25,843 nt of DNA from a virus. The position numbers and the translations under genes were made by a program. The notes beneath the pieces were generated by a model. That model ran no database searches and was not told the DNA's origin. It saw only the letters and a list, made by a program, of their open reading frames with translations. Location of the stretch: IMG/VR virus record IMGVR_UViG_3300010389_000044, positions 1-25,843 of that record; one strand, written 5' to 3'. This document shows positions 1 through 7,651 of the stretch, piece after piece; position 1 is the first letter of the stretch, and every line of letters starts with the position of its first letter.

Positions 1-286
1 CATTCAGACCAGAAAAGTCAAAGCTTTTGAACATATTTTGAAGATATTCAGTATCCGAAGAAAAATCTCCACTGTAATTGAATATCTCTCCATTAAAAAG
101 AAGCCATCTGTTTTCACCTATTTGTAAAGGTTGAGACCAAGTATCTCCATCTAATGTTTGAATGGGAAGACGATGATGGATCAAAGAAATTCCTCCCTCC
201 TCTATATGATCATATTCTGTCCCTCGATGGGAGATTGAAAGTACTCTTTCTTCTGATGGGTTTTTTGCTACTAAAATTCCGCACAT
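1..286 (-). CDS. asnB: Asparagine synthetase B-like class II glutamine amidotransferase (N-terminal part only)
   Basis: Only the first 95 residues are present; the frame stays open off the left edge. The protein begins MCGILVAKN, so Cys2 would be the N-terminal nucleophile of a class II (Ntn-type) glutamine amidotransferase once Met1 is removed. The motifs follow the asparagine synthetase order: HRG at 20-22, HHRLPI at 37-42, QPL at 52-54 and NGEIFNY at 65-71. In that family this domain hydrolyses glutamine and passes ammonia to a synthetase domain, which would lie outside the window. The ATG (284-286) is one base after the stop of the upstream kinase-like gene, so the two are probably translationally coupled. 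GlmS/PurF-type amidotransferases share the MCGI start, but HHRLPI plus NGEIFNY favours the AsnB type. The final substrate cannot be told from this fragment. Confidence 0.8.
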   Translation of the reverse strand, partial: MCGILVAKNPSEERVLSISHRGTEYDHIEEGGISLIHHRLPIQTLDGDTWSQPLQIGENRWLLFNGEIFNYSGDFSSDTEYLQNMFKSFDFSGLN

Positions 287-287
287 A

Positions 288-830
288 TCAAATATTCTTT
301 AGAGTTAAAATAAAGCGTTTTAAGGACTCATCGTCAAAGTGATTAGGGTAAACAATGACTTTGTGTCCTAAGTCCTGTAGAAGCGAAGAAAACTGAGTAA
401 ACAGATGTCTTTCTTCTCCTATTCTAACATCGTCTCCATCCCAGATATCTTTTTCTCTGGATTCGTTCCAAGTACCTTCGATTCTCAGAAAGACAACATT
501 ATCTAGAAGTCCCATTTCACTAAATTTGATCAGATCGGCTATAGCTTGTTCTAAGGGGATTCTTTTTTGAAAAACACCCCAAACTGAATTTGTTAAGATG
601 CCCCGATCAACAATCAGAGTTTCCTCTTTGAGTTGGGACTGGTTATAAAGTTCATGTAACATGATTTCTTTTCCTAATCCCATCCAATGGGTGTCCTTAG
701 ATTCTCTACCTGGATTCCATTTAGAAAAAACTTCATTAAAGGGAAACTTAAATACAGGATACACATCTTGGTTTTGTACTAAGTATGTTTTTCCTGATTT
801 TCTTGGACCTTCGACAATTAAAAGGGACAT
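288..830 (-). CDS. P-loop (deoxy)nucleoside monophosphate kinase-like protein
   Basis: The 180-residue protein has an N-terminal Walker A loop, GPRKSGKT (residues 8-15), and a second motif LIVDRG (72-77) placed like the DR(x) motif of thymidylate/deoxynucleoside kinases. The Arg- and acid-rich stretch around 118-140 could act as a lid. The size fits small phage nucleotide kinases, which supply dNTP precursors in the cytoplasm. The substrate base cannot be assigned from sequence alone. The gene is the first of a pair with the AsnB-like gene; its ATG is 10 bases downstream of a GGGATATAAT-type promoter candidate and no Shine-Dalgarno sequence is evident. A polynucleotide kinase or another P-loop phosphotransferase remains possible. 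Confidence 0.6.
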   Translation of the reverse strand: MSLLIVEGPRKSGKTYLVQNQDVYPVFKFPFNEVFSKWNPGRESKDTHWMGLGKEIMLHELYNQSQLKEETLIVDRGILTNSVWGVFQKRIPLEQAIADLIKFSEMGLLDNVVFLRIEGTWNESREKDIWDGDDVRIGEERHLFTQFSSLLQDLGHKVIVYPNHFDDESLKRFILTLKNI

Positions 831-840
831 AATTTTTTAT

Positions 841-851
841 AATTATATCCC
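841..851 (-). promoter_or_regulatory. Candidate late promoter, GGGATATAATT
   Basis: Minus-strand GGGATATAATT lies 10 bases before the ATG of the P-loop kinase-like gene. It is a variant of the GGATATATAAG motif found upstream of many genes here. It resembles T4-type late promoters, which are a single AT-rich -10 element, but it is assigned by pattern only. Confidence 0.4.
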
Positions 852-897
852 TAAAAATAAGTAAAATTTCGGTAATTGGTCGATAATACCAATTAGA

Positions 898-3144
898 CTA
901 TTTAAGATCTACCGTGTCTTCTCTAACCCATCCAAATTCTCTTCCCTTCTTTTTCTCAGGAAACTGTATCTTGTACCATCTATAATCTTTTACTTTGCCT
1001 CTACCTTTGACCATCTTTGATGATATTACCAAACCGATGTTACCCGAAGTATGTTTATAAAGAAGATTGTTAATGGAACCTGTGTTTACTTCTGGTGAGG
1101 TTCTTACGTTTACGTATCCTGATCCAGTTGATGCCGGATATGCTTTTTTTCCTTGTACTTCATCAGAACCTCCGGATAGATCTTGTGTAATGTTACCAGA
1201 TACAACATCTATTAAGGGAAAGCTTTTTACCGTTTTACCAACTGTAAATTTTACCAAAGCTATCTTAGACGGCATCTTTTCGTCCCATTTACTTCCTTTT
1301 ATCCAATCAGAAAACTCTGAACCAGTTTTCAATGTGCCATTGAAGGTTTTCCCTGAACTTGTTTTATATGTAACTTTTCTATTGCTTTTAATGGTTCCTT
1401 CTATTCCTCCCCTAGAACTATAGTCTATATAAGGATTTCCCTCATCATCTATCTCAATATCTATAAAAGTCTTTGTGACTCCAAAGGAGGTTTTTGCTTG
1501 CTCTTTTAATCGACTAGCCATTTCTTTGATTTCCTTATTGGATAAAGGTTTTTGGTATCCGCTTGCTAGATAGAAGTTACTGATAGATGCTGTATCTTTT
1601 TCTATCTTAGTGCCTTTTTTAGACCCTTTAGTTACTTCTATCTTTTTACCATCTTCCGAGAAATTACCAGAACTTAAGAATTTCGAACCACCGGTAGATC
1701 CTTTTTTCTGAACAGTGAATATTTTCCATGTGTTTCCAGAATAAAAATAGTAGGCTAAAGGTTTATGTTTACTTAAGACTCTAACAGTGTCTTTTTTTCT
1801 TTTTTCTCCTTTTTTCATTAACTTCACACCTGCACTATTGTACTTGTTACACATTTCTATTATAGGAGTTAGTGATTCGTCAAATCCTTCAGGTATTTCT
1901 GCTTTATCTTCATACTCTTTACCAAATTCATCCCATGCTTTTTTGATGTATGAGTTAGTGTGAGATCCCTCTTTATCTAAGCGGTTTTCTTTGGCCCATT
2001 CTGGATGTTTGTCGTTTACCCAAGCTCTAAATTTGTTTCCCTCCTCTTTACTATCAAAAGTGTCAAATGATGCAGGTGCTCCACCACCGCTTCCAGCAGC
2101 AGGTTTTTTGATTTCTCCTGCAGTTTTTTTGAATGCCTCTGGATCAAATCCCTCTTTGATTTTTTTCGGAGCTATAAAATCGTCATATGAAATAAGAGAC
2201 TCTGAAAGAGAAGCCGATTCTTTAACACTCATTAGCTGATCTACAAACTCTTGTGTGATGTCTGATGATGTGTCAGCTAAACCGAATGCACTTTTGAGAG
2301 CAACCACCATGTTTGATGTTTTTCTCCCGTTTTTACCATCTGCAAAATTACCAGAAGAAAAATCTTTCCAAATCTGAGTTCCTGTAACGTCGCTATTTCC
2401 TTTGAATTTATCAAAGATCATTTGCTGGATCTTCTTAACTCTATCATTAGCAGGTTTACCTTTTGTCCATTCGGAAATAGGTTTTTCTATTTTTAGCTGT
2501 GATCCTGTTCCAACTCCTCCTGTTTGAGCTTTATTAGAAAGATTAGTAAGAAGCTCAGTCATCATAACTTCTGCTTCTCCAAATTTTGCAATAGCACTAT
2601 TAAGAGGATCTAGAATTCCTTTAAACTCTAATCCTTTTTGTGCTTCTATTCTTTCTTCTTGTACCTCTTTAGTGTAAGCCTCTTTCTTTTCCTTGAATTG
2701 AGCTTCTATCTTATTATAGATGTCTCTGTAACCAGATATCAGGGTTTCGTCCCCGCTTTCTAATTTTCTACCCTCTTTAGATCTAGTGTACTCCACATCT
2801 CCCATAAGCTTAGCTGTTCTCTCCAGTAATCCCATAAATTCTGATTTGTACTTTTCTGGAGTTTTTAGATCTGGGTTGATCTTCTTAACTGTATCAGCAT
2901 CGGTCAATTGTGAAATGATCTGATTTTTAAGAGCGGTAAGAGCCTTTAAAAAAGCATTGAGATTAAATTTACCAGTTCCTGAAGAATATTCTTCAGCTCC
3001 TCCCTGGTTAAATTTCTTTTCTTGTCTCTTTTCTTTTCTCTCCTCTTTTCTCTGCTTTCTAGTATCTTTGTCTTCTAAAAGATCCTCTTCAGAGATGGAT
3101 CTCATGCTTTCTGTTAGTTTTAGATATTTCTTAGAAAAATTCAT
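898..3144 (-). CDS. Large lysine-rich head-block protein with C-terminal bacterial SH3-like domain
   Basis: A 748-residue protein that I do not recognise as a whole. It begins MNFSKKYLKLTE (1-12), ending in an (I/L)xE prohead-protease consensus, followed by a very charged K/E/R stretch (about 25-50) and long predicted-helical regions. The middle contains a Gly/Ser/Ala-rich linker (about 350-360). The last 72 residues (677-748) look like a bacterial SH3 domain, with YVNVRTSP at the start and W(Y)KIQF and FGWV further on, as in domains that bind peptidoglycan or peptides. It sits downstream of the capsid genes in a series of K/E-rich proteins with similar N-termini, so a virion or internal-head role is inferred. 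Tail or baseplate location is the alternative. The SH3 call is moderately secure and the rest is hypothetical. Confidence 0.6.
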   Translation of the reverse strand: MNFSKKYLKLTESMRSISEEDLLEDKDTRKQRKEERKEKRQEKKFNQGGAEEYSSGTGKFNLNAFLKALTALKNQIISQLTDADTVKKINPDLKTPEKYKSEFMGLLERTAKLMGDVEYTRSKEGRKLESGDETLISGYRDIYNKIEAQFKEKKEAYTKEVQEERIEAQKGLEFKGILDPLNSAIAKFGEAEVMMTELLTNLSNKAQTGGVGTGSQLKIEKPISEWTKGKPANDRVKKIQQMIFDKFKGNSDVTGTQIWKDFSSGNFADGKNGRKTSNMVVALKSAFGLADTSSDITQEFVDQLMSVKESASLSESLISYDDFIAPKKIKEGFDPEAFKKTAGEIKKPAAGSGGGAPASFDTFDSKEEGNKFRAWVNDKHPEWAKENRLDKEGSHTNSYIKKAWDEFGKEYEDKAEIPEGFDESLTPIIEMCNKYNSAGVKLMKKGEKRKKDTVRVLSKHKPLAYYFYSGNTWKIFTVQKKGSTGGSKFLSSGNFSEDGKKIEVTKGSKKGTKIEKDTASISNFYLASGYQKPLSNKEIKEMASRLKEQAKTSFGVTKTFIDIEIDDEGNPYIDYSSRGGIEGTIKSNRKVTYKTSSGKTFNGTLKTGSEFSDWIKGSKWDEKMPSKIALVKFTVGKTVKSFPLIDVVSGNITQDLSGGSDEVQGKKAYPASTGSGYVNVRTSPEVNTGSINNLLYKHTSGNIGLVISSKMVKGRGKVKDYRWYKIQFPEKKKGREFGWVREDTVDLK

Positions 3145-3165
3145 TTTCTTCGTTTATTTATTTGA

Positions 3166-3708
3166 TTAAGCTAGAGCTTTTTTTGATGTGTTAAGACTTT
3201 GGGTAACCGAAGCCTCGAGTTCTTTCATCTTCTCGTTAACGAACTTTAAAAGTGAAGGATCCATTAAAAGATCTCCAGATTTTTCTTTTAGTGCTGCATA
3301 AGCCTTTAAAAGATCTGCAATACCCTCGTCAACTTTGTCATAAATCGGAGAAATCAGATCCTTGTATTTAGACCCTTCTCCTAGAGATTTGATTTCTTTC
3401 CAAGCTTCTTGCATGCCTTTGAAAAGATCATCAATAGAAGCATTCTCTGTCATTTTTCCCATTCTATTCATAAATGAACTAAGGATCTTAGTTTTAATTG
3501 AATCACTGAATGGGAAATTGATTGCCTGTTTAACAAGGTTCATCTGCATGTTATCTAGAAGCATCATTACATACTTTCTAACATCTTCTGCGTTCATATC
3601 TGATGATGATTGTTCATAAACAGTTTCAAATTCAAGTACCTCTTTAGGTCGAACTGATTCAAGAAGTGACTCGAATACTGGATTTTTTCCGTTATATGGG
3701 TTCTTCAT
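3166..3708 (-). CDS. Head-block protein with capsid-targeting-like N-terminus
   Basis: A 180-residue, mostly helical protein of unknown family. Its N-terminus MKNPYNGKNPVFESLLE (1-17) ends in LLE, a match to the T4 gp21 cleavage consensus (I/L)xE. It also resembles the start of the 825-residue protein at 9735-12212: Y-x-G-K-N, two or three variable residues, then E-S-L. That shared signal suggests both proteins go to the same place, plausibly the prohead core. The rest has amphipathic helices and no cysteine. A good GATATATAAATA promoter candidate lies 12 bases upstream of the ATG, and no Shine-Dalgarno sequence is visible. Confidence 0.6.
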   Translation of the reverse strand: MKNPYNGKNPVFESLLESVRPKEVLEFETVYEQSSSDMNAEDVRKYVMMLLDNMQMNLVKQAINFPFSDSIKTKILSSFMNRMGKMTENASIDDLFKGMQEAWKEIKSLGEGSKYKDLISPIYDKVDEGIADLLKAYAALKEKSGDLLMDPSLLKFVNEKMKELEASVTQSLNTSKKALA

Positions 3709-3720
3709 TTTCTCGATTTT

Positions 3721-3732
3721 TATTTATATATC
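3721..3732 (-). promoter_or_regulatory. Candidate late promoter, GATATATAAATA
   Basis: On the minus strand GATATATAAATA lies 12 bases before the ATG at 3708. Its TATAAATA core is identical to the T4 late promoter consensus, making this the closest match in the window to that established element. Confidence 0.55.
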
Positions 3733-3736
3733 TTCT

Positions 3737-4018
3737 TTATTGGAGAGATTCCAGTTTGGCTACCTCATTAGATTTATTTTGAAGCTCTGCTACTTTTTTC
3801 TGAAGTTCAAGAGCTTCCTGTTTTAGAGATTCACTCCTTTTGAGAGAGCCGTCTTTTTCTCTGTTTTTAACATTAGCTATAGCCAGATCTATTTCCGAGA
3901 TCTTTTTGTCTATCTCCATGATCTTAGCTTCGGCTGATGCAACGTCTTCTTTCTTTTTTCCCTTTTCTTCTGCTGATTGCTCTAAAATAAAGGAATCAAA
4001 ATTTTCTATAATTCTCAT
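3737..4018 (-). CDS. Small coiled-coil protein with capsid-targeting-like N-terminus
   Basis: A 93-residue protein beginning MRIIENFDSFILE (1-13) and then Q14. This pre-peptide of aromatic and aliphatic residues ending in ILE recalls the cleaved leader of T4 internal head proteins (MKTYQEFIAE). The rest, about 20-93, is a Lys/Glu/Leu-rich helix with heptad-like spacing (for example KKISEIDLAIANV), probably a coiled coil. Its ATG overlaps the stop of the upstream 284-residue gene by four bases (ATGA), so it is translationally coupled. The function is unknown. A small internal or core protein is an inference from the leader and the neighbours. Confidence 0.55.
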   Translation of the reverse strand: MRIIENFDSFILEQSAEEKGKKKEDVASAEAKIMEIDKKISEIDLAIANVKNREKDGSLKRSESLKQEALELQKKVAELQNKSNEVAKLESLQ

Positions 4019-4869
4019 TTTATTCTGTTCTTTATTTCTCTCTCAACCAAAGATATTTTAGATCTGATTTTGTCGATAGGTTTTCTGAGACTGAATCTAA
4101 GGGACATCTCTTCTTTTTCCAATGAAGAGATCATCCAAGATTCTCCAGAATTCCTGGCTCTTTTTAGATCCTTTCTTAATCTGGAAATAGCTTTATCGTA
4201 TTCAATTTCTAGATGGAACTTCCAGGTCTCTAATTGAGCCTTATAAGAGTCCAATTTTTCTTTAGTAAAACTTTTAGTGAGAGTTGATGCCTCTTGAGAA
4301 GGCATTTCAACAAAAGCTAGAACCTCTTTAGTTACACCATCAGGTAATTGGGTAAATTCAGGAGAAAGATATTCGGATCTTTCAATCTCTTGATAGGTCT
4401 GAGTTTTAGCATCTGTATCTTTAACAAGATCCTCGAACTCTTTAGCTAATTTATTCAATGAGTTTGGATCTTTATAGGGTTTTAGAAAATTCAACATTTT
4501 TTCAGTGCTGTCAGCCTGAATCTTTGAAAGTTCGGAATAATAAAAGGCTGATAGTTTCGGATCATCCTCTATAGTTTTTTCTGCTGTCTTAGTTAAAGCA
4601 TTTATTTCTTGAGATTTGATAGAGCTATAAACCCTTCTCTGTCTTTCCAGGTTCGAAAGTGCAAATCTGTATTCGGGAGATCCGTCCTTTTCCATATCTG
4701 CTATTTCCTTTTCTATTTTAACTGTATGGTCAACATCTTCTTCTCTGGCTTTTTGAATCTTTTTAAGAATTCCTTCCACCTTTGATTTCTTTCCTTTAAT
4801 GGCTTGACCAATAGAAGAAAAAATACCTTCGTTCAGAGGAAAATCGTTTATCCTTTTGATTCTAGACAT
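4015..4869 (-). CDS. Helical K/E-rich head-block protein with capsid-targeting-like N-terminus
   Basis: A 284-residue protein without a recognisable domain. It starts MSRIKRINDFPLNE (1-14), a basic and aromatic leader ending in LNE that fits the prohead-protease consensus, followed by GIFSSIGQAIKGKKS. The remainder is highly charged and probably almost wholly helical. The gene overlaps the stop of the 317-residue gene by one base (TAATG) and its own stop overlaps the next start by four bases, placing it in a three-gene coupled unit, 5822 down to 3737. No catalytic motif is visible. Confidence 0.55.
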   Translation of the reverse strand: MSRIKRINDFPLNEGIFSSIGQAIKGKKSKVEGILKKIQKAREEDVDHTVKIEKEIADMEKDGSPEYRFALSNLERQRRVYSSIKSQEINALTKTAEKTIEDDPKLSAFYYSELSKIQADSTEKMLNFLKPYKDPNSLNKLAKEFEDLVKDTDAKTQTYQEIERSEYLSPEFTQLPDGVTKEVLAFVEMPSQEASTLTKSFTKEKLDSYKAQLETWKFHLEIEYDKAISRLRKDLKRARNSGESWMISSLEKEEMSLRFSLRKPIDKIRSKISLVEREIKNRIK

Positions 4870-5822
4870 TATTTAGAACGTTTTTTTATTTCTCTGTTGA
4901 TGTAATCATAGACGCTGTGAATATTTTTCTTTTGTTCTTCGCTATACATCTTGTACTCCGGTCCCATGAAAATTCCCCTGATCTCATTTTTGAGAGATTT
5001 TAATTTATAAAGACCCTCGACATTATTAGCCATTTTAGTTGCTCTTTCTGCTTTCTTAACTAGATATTTTTCTGGATCTTGGGTAAATCCTGAAAAATCG
5101 TGATCTGGAGCTTTTTCCTCTGGTGTGTCATCCAGCTTCTTTTCTGCTTTTAGAGCATCTTCTCTTGCGTCCTGAACGTCTTTTCTGAGATCCTCTTTGG
5201 AAACCCCAAAGAAATCTTCCAGATCTTTTTCTCTTTCTTTGCTCTTTTGAGTGATAGCTTTAATCTTATCGTATCTCTCATTCTTGGTTAAAAGAACATC
5301 GTTTGCTCTTTGAGCATTGAAGTATTTTTTCTTTCTGTTGCTTTTACCTGTTAGATCTTTTACTTTCTGTTCAAGAGCTCCAAATATCTCATCATGAGTT
5401 TTTGTTAGCTCCTTCATTCTAGTATTTAAAGCATTTTTCTTTGCTTTGATATCCTCCATCATGGAAGTGTAATCTGGATTGGATTTGTCTTTTCTTAGCT
5501 GTCTTTCTTTTTCTAAAAGATCATAGAATTCATCGTAGATTTGAAATTCTTCCTCGTTGAATTTAAGCTCTTGGTTTTTCATCTGATCTAGAACTGTTTT
5601 AAGTTCCTTGATGTCTCCACCAAAAGAAGAGCTTAGAAAGTTAAGAATTCTATCTCCAATACTTTCATTTAATTGAATAATAGCGAAACGGATATCAACA
5701 TCATTCATATTCTGGAATTCTTCCATTTCTCGGAGGAGAGATGTTGTTCTTTCGATGTCTCCGTCGGTTTCAATAAAGACTCTTTTAGCCTTCTCAAATT
5801 GGTTTAGATTTTCAAATAACAT
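4869..5822 (-). CDS. Helical K/E-rich protein, first gene of the unit after the capsid terminator
   Basis: A 317-residue protein of unknown family, rich in Lys, Glu and Asp. Long helical stretches are likely (about 90-210), including a Glu/Lys run near 220-245. Its beginning is MLFENLNQFEKAKRV. LFE at 2-4 formally matches the protease consensus but is too near the start to resemble a leader convincingly. It opens the unit that follows the strong terminator after the capsid gene and has a GGGGATATATAG promoter candidate 18 bases before the ATG. A virion role is inferred only from position. Confidence 0.5.
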   Translation of the reverse strand: MLFENLNQFEKAKRVFIETDGDIERTTSLLREMEEFQNMNDVDIRFAIIQLNESIGDRILNFLSSSFGGDIKELKTVLDQMKNQELKFNEEEFQIYDEFYDLLEKERQLRKDKSNPDYTSMMEDIKAKKNALNTRMKELTKTHDEIFGALEQKVKDLTGKSNRKKKYFNAQRANDVLLTKNERYDKIKAITQKSKEREKDLEDFFGVSKEDLRKDVQDAREDALKAEKKLDDTPEEKAPDHDFSGFTQDPEKYLVKKAERATKMANNVEGLYKLKSLKNEIRGIFMGPEYKMYSEEQKKNIHSVYDYINREIKKRSK

Positions 5823-5840
5823 GATCCAATAGATTTTATT

Positions 5841-5852
5841 CTATATATCCCC
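5841..5852 (-). promoter_or_regulatory. Candidate late promoter, GGGGATATATAG
   Basis: Minus-strand GGGGATATATAG sits 18 bases before the ATG at 5822 and immediately after the capsid-gene terminator. This is where a new transcription unit would need to start. Confidence 0.5.
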
Positions 5853-5860
5853 AAAACCCC

Positions 5861-5894
5861 AAAAAACAAAAAGGCCTCCAATGAGGAGGCCTTT
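5861..5894 (-). terminator. Rho-independent terminator after the major capsid gene
   Basis: A perfect 10-base-pair stem, AAAGGCCTCC (5870-5879) with GGAGGCCTTT (5885-5894), encloses a five-base loop. On the minus strand it is followed by TTTTTGTTTTTT, so it is a strong intrinsic terminator 20 bases beyond the capsid stop codon. It would insulate the highly expressed capsid gene from the next unit. Confidence 0.9.
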
Positions 5895-5914
5895 AAGATT
5901 ATGCTTGACTATGA

Positions 5915-7639
5915 TTAGACAATAGCTGTAGCAGTACCAACGTTAACGTGGAAAGTCACGTACATTGTCTCTGGGTGGTGACCAGCTTCAACCAATGCGT
6001 AACGTGATTTAACAGCTACTTTTGGTGACATAGTACCTTCAGAGATAGTCTGGATAGACTCTGCCATCATGTAAGGCATGAACTTGATACCTGGCTCGTC
6101 ATCAGCACCTTTACGTCCAACAAGAATTCTGTTATCGCTGAATGCCATGTTCTGGTCAACGTATACGGTCATACCCGCAAGTGAACCTACTGGGTAAAGA
6201 GTTCCGTTGTTTTGTGTAAGAGTGTTAGTGAACGGAGCGAAAGTAAATTGGCTAATGTCCTGAAGTGCAGAAGCGATTTGAGAGTTAGTAACAATGAAGT
6301 TAGCAGGACCTCTTCTACCTCTGTTAGCTACAACGTTAGCAGCTGCAAGTACACGGCTGTAAAGTCTACGCTGAACTGTAGATTGGTTCTCAAATCCACC
6401 TGATGCAGGACCAGCTACTGCGCCTGGACGGCTAGCTCCAAGACCTGAACCTTCTTTACCGATGTAGTTAGGAACTGTGTAAGTAGCAGTACCACCAATT
6501 ACAAGGTTAAGGTTAAGGTTAGTGCTTTCAGTTAGCAAGAACTGAGAGTGGTTAGACCATCCAAGTGCAAATGCTCTTGAAAGGATGTGCTTGTTGATCG
6601 CCTGAGAAACCTCGTTAACAAGAGCGTTTTCGATCATTGACACTACGTCAATACCGAATTGCTTGTTAAGGTCTTGGATTTGCTCAGTTGTCACAGAAGC
6701 AGCAACTTGGAAAGTACCAGCCTCAACGAATTTAGTAAACGTTGAAAGTCCTAGTGACTTGTAGTAGTTGCTTTCACCAGTACCTCTTGTCATCGGATCG
6801 TAGTTAACTGTACCGTCAACGTAAGGTCCTTGGAAATCGTTAGTGTTGTCTGGTCCAGCTCCAGAGAATCCTTGGATGTGATCTTCTAGAGTTTTAACCA
6901 ATACAGCGTTACCGTCTGCAAAAGCTACAACAGTACCTGAAGCAGATCCAGTAGTGATCTGTGAGTTAACAGTTACCACATCAGCAACTGAATCACCAGA
7001 AGTTAAAGCTGTGATTCTGAAAATTGGGAATCCATCAATTCTTGAATAACCAACAAATGCAGAAGTTGCGAAAGCAGCTGGAGTACCAGTAACTGAAAGG
7101 TAATAAGTAGCACCTACTGTTAAAGTTCCGAATACTGGAGAAGCCTCAGAAATAGGAACTTTAATTACGTCTGGTGCGTTAGCTGTGAAAGGAGCAGCTG
7201 AAGTATCAGAACCGCTAAGCTTACCACCAGCATATACGTAGTCAAGGTAAGAAAGAACCCCTGTAGGACCACTCATTGGGATAACAGGAACTACGTCAAA
7301 ACCTACGGTTTTAGCAGCTACCTGAATAGCCAATGGAAGAAGTGAAGGGAACTTATCACCAGAACCAACGTATGGAGTACCAGCGTTGTAAGTACCATTG
7401 TAATAGAAACCAGCAGGCCCGTTACCAGCGGCACCACCTGTGTAGTTTCCTGGAGGGGTAATGTTACCCATACCATTTAGAACACCAAGAGAGTTGTATG
7501 CTCCAGCAGATTCGTTTAGTGAGTGGAAGTGGCAATACTTAGTAAGCCATTCTACCTTTGAACGATCCGTGATGCCAGTCTTGCTCTCGATGATCGGAGA
7601 CCATGTCTCGTAAATCTCGTTTTCGTTTAAGAGTTGCAT
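5915..7639 (-). CDS. 23: Major capsid protein, T4 gp23-like
   Basis: A 574-residue protein that forms the hexameric lattice of the head in T4-type phages. The start (MQLLNENEIYETWSPIIES) and the C-terminal half fit gp23 proteins. Recognisable stretches include QAINKHILSRAFALGWSNHS, GRRGPANFIVTNSQIASAL, VYVDQNMAFSDNRILVGRKG, and the ending KSRYALVEAGHHPETMYVTF. It is somewhat longer than T4 gp23, with an apparent Gly/Ala/Thr-rich insertion at about 145-265. Near the N-terminus LNE at 41-43, followed by SAGAYN, is the best candidate for the maturation cut equivalent to the one T4 protease gp21 makes in gp23. Base use differs from its neighbours, with more GC-ending codons, as expected for the most abundant product. 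It starts 12 bases after the protease-scaffold stop, without a Shine-Dalgarno sequence (TAATAAAAATG), and ends in a strong terminator. Confidence 0.93.
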   Translation of the reverse strand: MQLLNENEIYETWSPIIESKTGITDRSKVEWLTKYCHFHSLNESAGAYNSLGVLNGMGNITPPGNYTGGAAGNGPAGFYYNGTYNAGTPYVGSGDKFPSLLPLAIQVAAKTVGFDVVPVIPMSGPTGVLSYLDYVYAGGKLSGSDTSAAPFTANAPDVIKVPISEASPVFGTLTVGATYYLSVTGTPAAFATSAFVGYSRIDGFPIFRITALTSGDSVADVVTVNSQITTGSASGTVVAFADGNAVLVKTLEDHIQGFSGAGPDNTNDFQGPYVDGTVNYDPMTRGTGESNYYKSLGLSTFTKFVEAGTFQVAASVTTEQIQDLNKQFGIDVVSMIENALVNEVSQAINKHILSRAFALGWSNHSQFLLTESTNLNLNLVIGGTATYTVPNYIGKEGSGLGASRPGAVAGPASGGFENQSTVQRRLYSRVLAAANVVANRGRRGPANFIVTNSQIASALQDISQFTFAPFTNTLTQNNGTLYPVGSLAGMTVYVDQNMAFSDNRILVGRKGADDEPGIKFMPYMMAESIQTISEGTMSPKVAVKSRYALVEAGHHPETMYVTFHVNVGTATAIV

Positions 7640-7651
7640 TTTTATTAATCG

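Noticed and set aside
154-342. Plus-strand frame at the left edge
   Set aside because: It lies opposite the clear amidotransferase motifs and the end of the kinase-like gene and has no independent support.
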